NCBI GenBank assembly: GCA_015179025.1 | Contig: WHUX01000056.1 | Span: 1-64,000, forward strand | Reading direction: 5' to 3' | Source: Terfezia claveryi | Lineage: Eukaryota; Ascomycota; Pezizomycetes; Pezizales; Pezizaceae | DNA: 64,000 nt | In this document: positions 61,701 through 64,000 of the stretch, piece by piece | How the letters are laid out: each line of letters starts with the position of its first letter | Position numbering within the stretch: position 1 is the first letter of the stretch | The notes under the pieces: generated by a model | Seen by the model: the letters and a program-made list of their open reading frames with translations, nothing else | Databases searched by the model: none | What the model was told of the DNA's origin: nothing | Program-made: the position numbers and the translations under genes

Positions 61701-61994
61701 AATTCCTACGAAACATATCACAAAGCGTGAACTACGCACATATCTCGATACAACGACTACGATTTCCCAATATGACTATTACCAGGCCAGGCATTGAATA
61801 GTACGGCACCTGCGGGTGAAAGGAGGCTGAGCGCCATTGGTCACTGTCCTGCCACTTTTCTTGTTATCCCTTATCTCATTGTCTTTGGAAAGTCTAAATT
61901 GTCGGCCTTACTAGTCGGCCTTGGCAACTATGGTTTTCCTGTATATATACCTCCCTTCCCCGCGCATTTTCCCTTCGCTCTATATCCCAGCACA

Positions 61995-62155
61995 TAATGG
62001 CGAGCATTAGAGTGAGTATTGGAGCGAGTATTAGAGCGAGTATTAGAGCGAGTATTAGAGCGAGTATTGGAGAGAGTATAAGAGAGAGTATTAGAGCGAG
62101 TATTGGAGCGAGTATTAGAGCGAGTATTGGAGCGAGCATTAGAGCGAGTGTTAGA
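61995..62155. repeat. 12-bp minisatellite, right arm of element B
   Basis: Reverse complement of the left-arm array, same length within one unit. Confidence 0.85.
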
Positions 62156-64000
62156 GCAATTGAAGCAGCGAGTGCATGTTCCATATATATATATTATACT
62201 CAATATTTCTGTTTATATAATTATTAGCAAATACAATGACATTTCCGTTGCGTGCATATTCAATGGTTGTAATAGTGGCTATATACCTGGCTGGTGTTAG
62301 AGCGTCGTACATGCAACTGGTGAGCGGGTGTGCATTGTAGAAGAGAGCGATTGTGGGCTATCCGTTAGCAATGCCAGACGTGGTACCTATAGCGTTGGGG
62401 ACGAGCAACCCGTTCCATATTGCGTCTAGGAAGCAGGAGCATCTACAAAGCACGTGTTTTGCTTAACAGGCGCAGAAGCACCGTCCGAGTGCGTCCGAAC
62501 ACTCACGTGCCGAGCGATTGGCATCCTGATCTTGAGTTTGTCTCCCATGTGTCCTGTACGTCCCATGCGTCCGAATGCACAGGACGCAAATAATTTTTTT
62601 GGTGATGCATAGGATGCAAATAATATTTTTGATGATGAGGTATTACTGGTGGAATAGGGTAACCAAATCCTGTGCATTCTCCAAGTCCTCTATAGTTTGC
62701 TAGATAGTCTCCTCATTCCTTACCCACTTGACCTTATACTGAACTTACCTATAGCACTTTCTAGAGTCCAGTACCTCCTCAACCTCCTACTCCTCTTCAC
62801 CTACAATCACTATAGGAGGAAGTGGGGGGTGCTTTTACTTGGGGAGGAGATCATTAGTAGCTAGTTTGATCTCCAAGACATAAATGACTAAGTGGTATTT
62901 AATGTCTCTAGGGAACTTCAACTGGTAGGCATGAGTACCCACATTCCTTAATATCTCATATGGCTCCAGGAACTTATAATTCAGCTCACAAAAAGGTCAT
63001 TCTATCTGGAAGTGCTGGCTGGAGAGCTACACCTTATCTCTGGCTAATACCTAAGTACTGGCAATCGTGAGTTATTAGTATACTTAGTTTGCCTAGCTTG
63101 TGCATATCTCAGCTTGGCTTTTAGGGTAGAGTGGAGCTCTACAATTATAGCTACGAACTCCTTAGCTGGAGGATGGACTCTTTACAGAATGCCAAAGTAT
63201 CCATGAATCAGGAGTACCAACTATAATTAGCTAGAAAGAGGGAGGTTTTCAAGGACTCTGAGAACTGGTTGTTTATGGTAAACTTATAGGTTGCCAATAA
63301 GGACACTCAATTATTCTGCTGGTAGTTGACATAAGCCTGCAGATATTGTTCTATAATAGCATTCATTCTTTATAACTGGCTATTAGTCTGAGGGTGGTAG
63401 ACTGTCGAGAGGCTTATCTTGATTCCCAAAAGCTCGTAGAATGCTTTTTAGAATTCCGAGGTGAACTGAGGCTCTCGATTAAATACAATAGATTTGGGGA
63501 GGCCATGATATTAGAACATATTAGTGGGATAGAGATTGGCTAGCTTTAGGTAGAGCAGGTATTCTGGCAAGGTATTATATACCTTATTTTTGTCAGCTGA
63601 TCTACTACTATTAGGATAGATTTAAATCCCAAGTCCTCTGGCAACTTAGTTACAAAGTCCATAGTTAGGTATTGCTAGGGTCGATCCAGGATCTTCAGAG
63701 GCTTCAAGGTTCCATAGGGAGCATGGCGTATAGGCTCTGATTATTTACAGGTATGGCAGTTCTGTATATACCTTTCTACGTCTTTTTACTAATCGATTTA
63801 GGTGTACTGCCTAGCTAGCAGCTCTAGTGTTTTAGTAACTCCAGGGTGGCCTGCTGCTGAGGTATCATAGTATTCCTTAATCAATTGTAGGTGCAGCTTT
63901 CCTTCTAACATAAAGAGCCATTCGAGGAAATAAAGAAGGCCCTTCTAGACAGTAATTCAGCTAGAGAGATCTTAGAGTAGTGGCACTGGCTGGAATCTAC

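Larger units (their letters stand above)
60101..62607. mobile_element. Foldback element B, young, nearly symmetrical
   Basis: 2,507 bp from CATCAGGAAAAAAAATTTGG to AATTTTTTTGGTGATG, flanked by CA on both sides (60099-60100 and 62608-62609). Beyond about 250 bp from the left end, most of the left arm is found as a near-identical reverse complement in the right arm: the 'gtcattgtatttgctaataa' block near 60516 and its complement near 62221, the minisatellite at 60595-60760 versus 61995-62155, and the AT array with a dyad centre near 61400. CpG words are retained (cgcgaatgcat, cgtccggacg), so it has escaped the decay seen in A and D. No protein-coding gene is credible. Confidence 0.85.
57482..62637. 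mobile_element. Foldback element A, interrupted by element B
   Basis: Left end TATCAAGAAAAAAAATTTGG (57482) and right end AATATTTTTGATGATG (to 62637), flanked by AG on both sides (57480-57481 and 62638-62639). Own length without B is about 2.65 kb. Arms: unique outer part, minisatellite (57975-58130 and 59525-59685, opposite orientation), AT array (58430-59215) and dyad centre near 58790. Element B is inserted 30 bp from its right end. No coding gene. Confidence 0.8.
57323..64000 (-). mobile_element. Minus-strand chromovirus split by foldback elements, running off the window
   Basis: 57323-57481 and 62638-64000 join into one colinear gypsy 3' region: the sequence complementary to the segment after the chromodomain ('actgggcaaggcttcttgag') continues at 62638 with 'gtattactggtggaataggg', as in 4390-4460 and 32690-32720. 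From 62640 to 64000 it reads chromodomain, integrase tail and integrase core, better preserved than other copies (the complement of the PQTD-type region near 63380 is readable) but with stops. Confidence 0.85.

Noticed and set aside
61015..61739. Long open frames on both strands (up to 228 codons) in the AT arrays
   Set aside because: They repeat I-Y-I-Y-tracts and a few fixed words, exist in several frames at once, and coincide exactly with the tandem array; periodicity artefacts.

Overview
This window is eukaryotic and fungal. Genes have short spliceosomal introns of 46-113 bp with GTRNGT donors and CTRAC-like branch sites. The DNA is packed with Ty3/gypsy chromovirus retrotransposons, and most old copies carry C-to-T type decay. 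The clearest changes are CpA to TpA and TpG to TpA (for example CATCAGG to TATTAGG and CCTGATG to CCTGATA at the ends of one short element), as expected for RIP or methylation-driven mutation. A repeat-rich filamentous fungus fits; I cannot name the genus. I see no ordinary host gene, tRNA or rRNA.

Layout. 1-12.9 kb: a plus-strand chromovirus with a solo-type LTR at its left and its own LTR at 4601-5239, then a minus-strand gag-protease relic, then the 3' half of a second chromovirus ending in its LTR at 11835. 12.9-24.5 kb: LTR3-family gypsy copies in both orientations, a solo LTR and an inverted-repeat element. 21.2-32.4 kb: a gypsy copy split by an LTR3 element, which holds a long foldback element, which holds a TA-flanked element, which holds a 248-bp MITE. 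32.4-38.2 kb: a minus-strand chromovirus interrupted by a solo LTR. 38,183-48,115: a clean, GC-richer Plavaka-type (CACTA-like) DNA transposon inserted in that element's LTR. 48.1-56.8 kb: AT-rich decayed sequence with a ruined DUF6532 gene, a second ruined gene and another 248-bp MITE. 56.8-64 kb: a minus-strand chromovirus interrupted by a foldback element that is itself interrupted by a younger, nearly symmetrical foldback element.

The most interesting system is the DNA transposon at 38-48 kb. It encodes an apparently intact 985-residue four-exon transposase (minus strand) and two passenger genes (plus strand): an unrecognised acidic-tailed protein and a DUF6532 protein. Its ends (CATCAGGAACGA) and TA target duplication match a pattern shared by the 2.5-2.6 kb foldback elements and the 248-bp MITEs: ends of the CATCAG type flanked by 2-bp duplications. 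This suggests one transposase may mobilise several structurally different non-autonomous families. Exon joins were worked out by hand from reading frame and splice motifs; family names come from motif recognition, not a database search.
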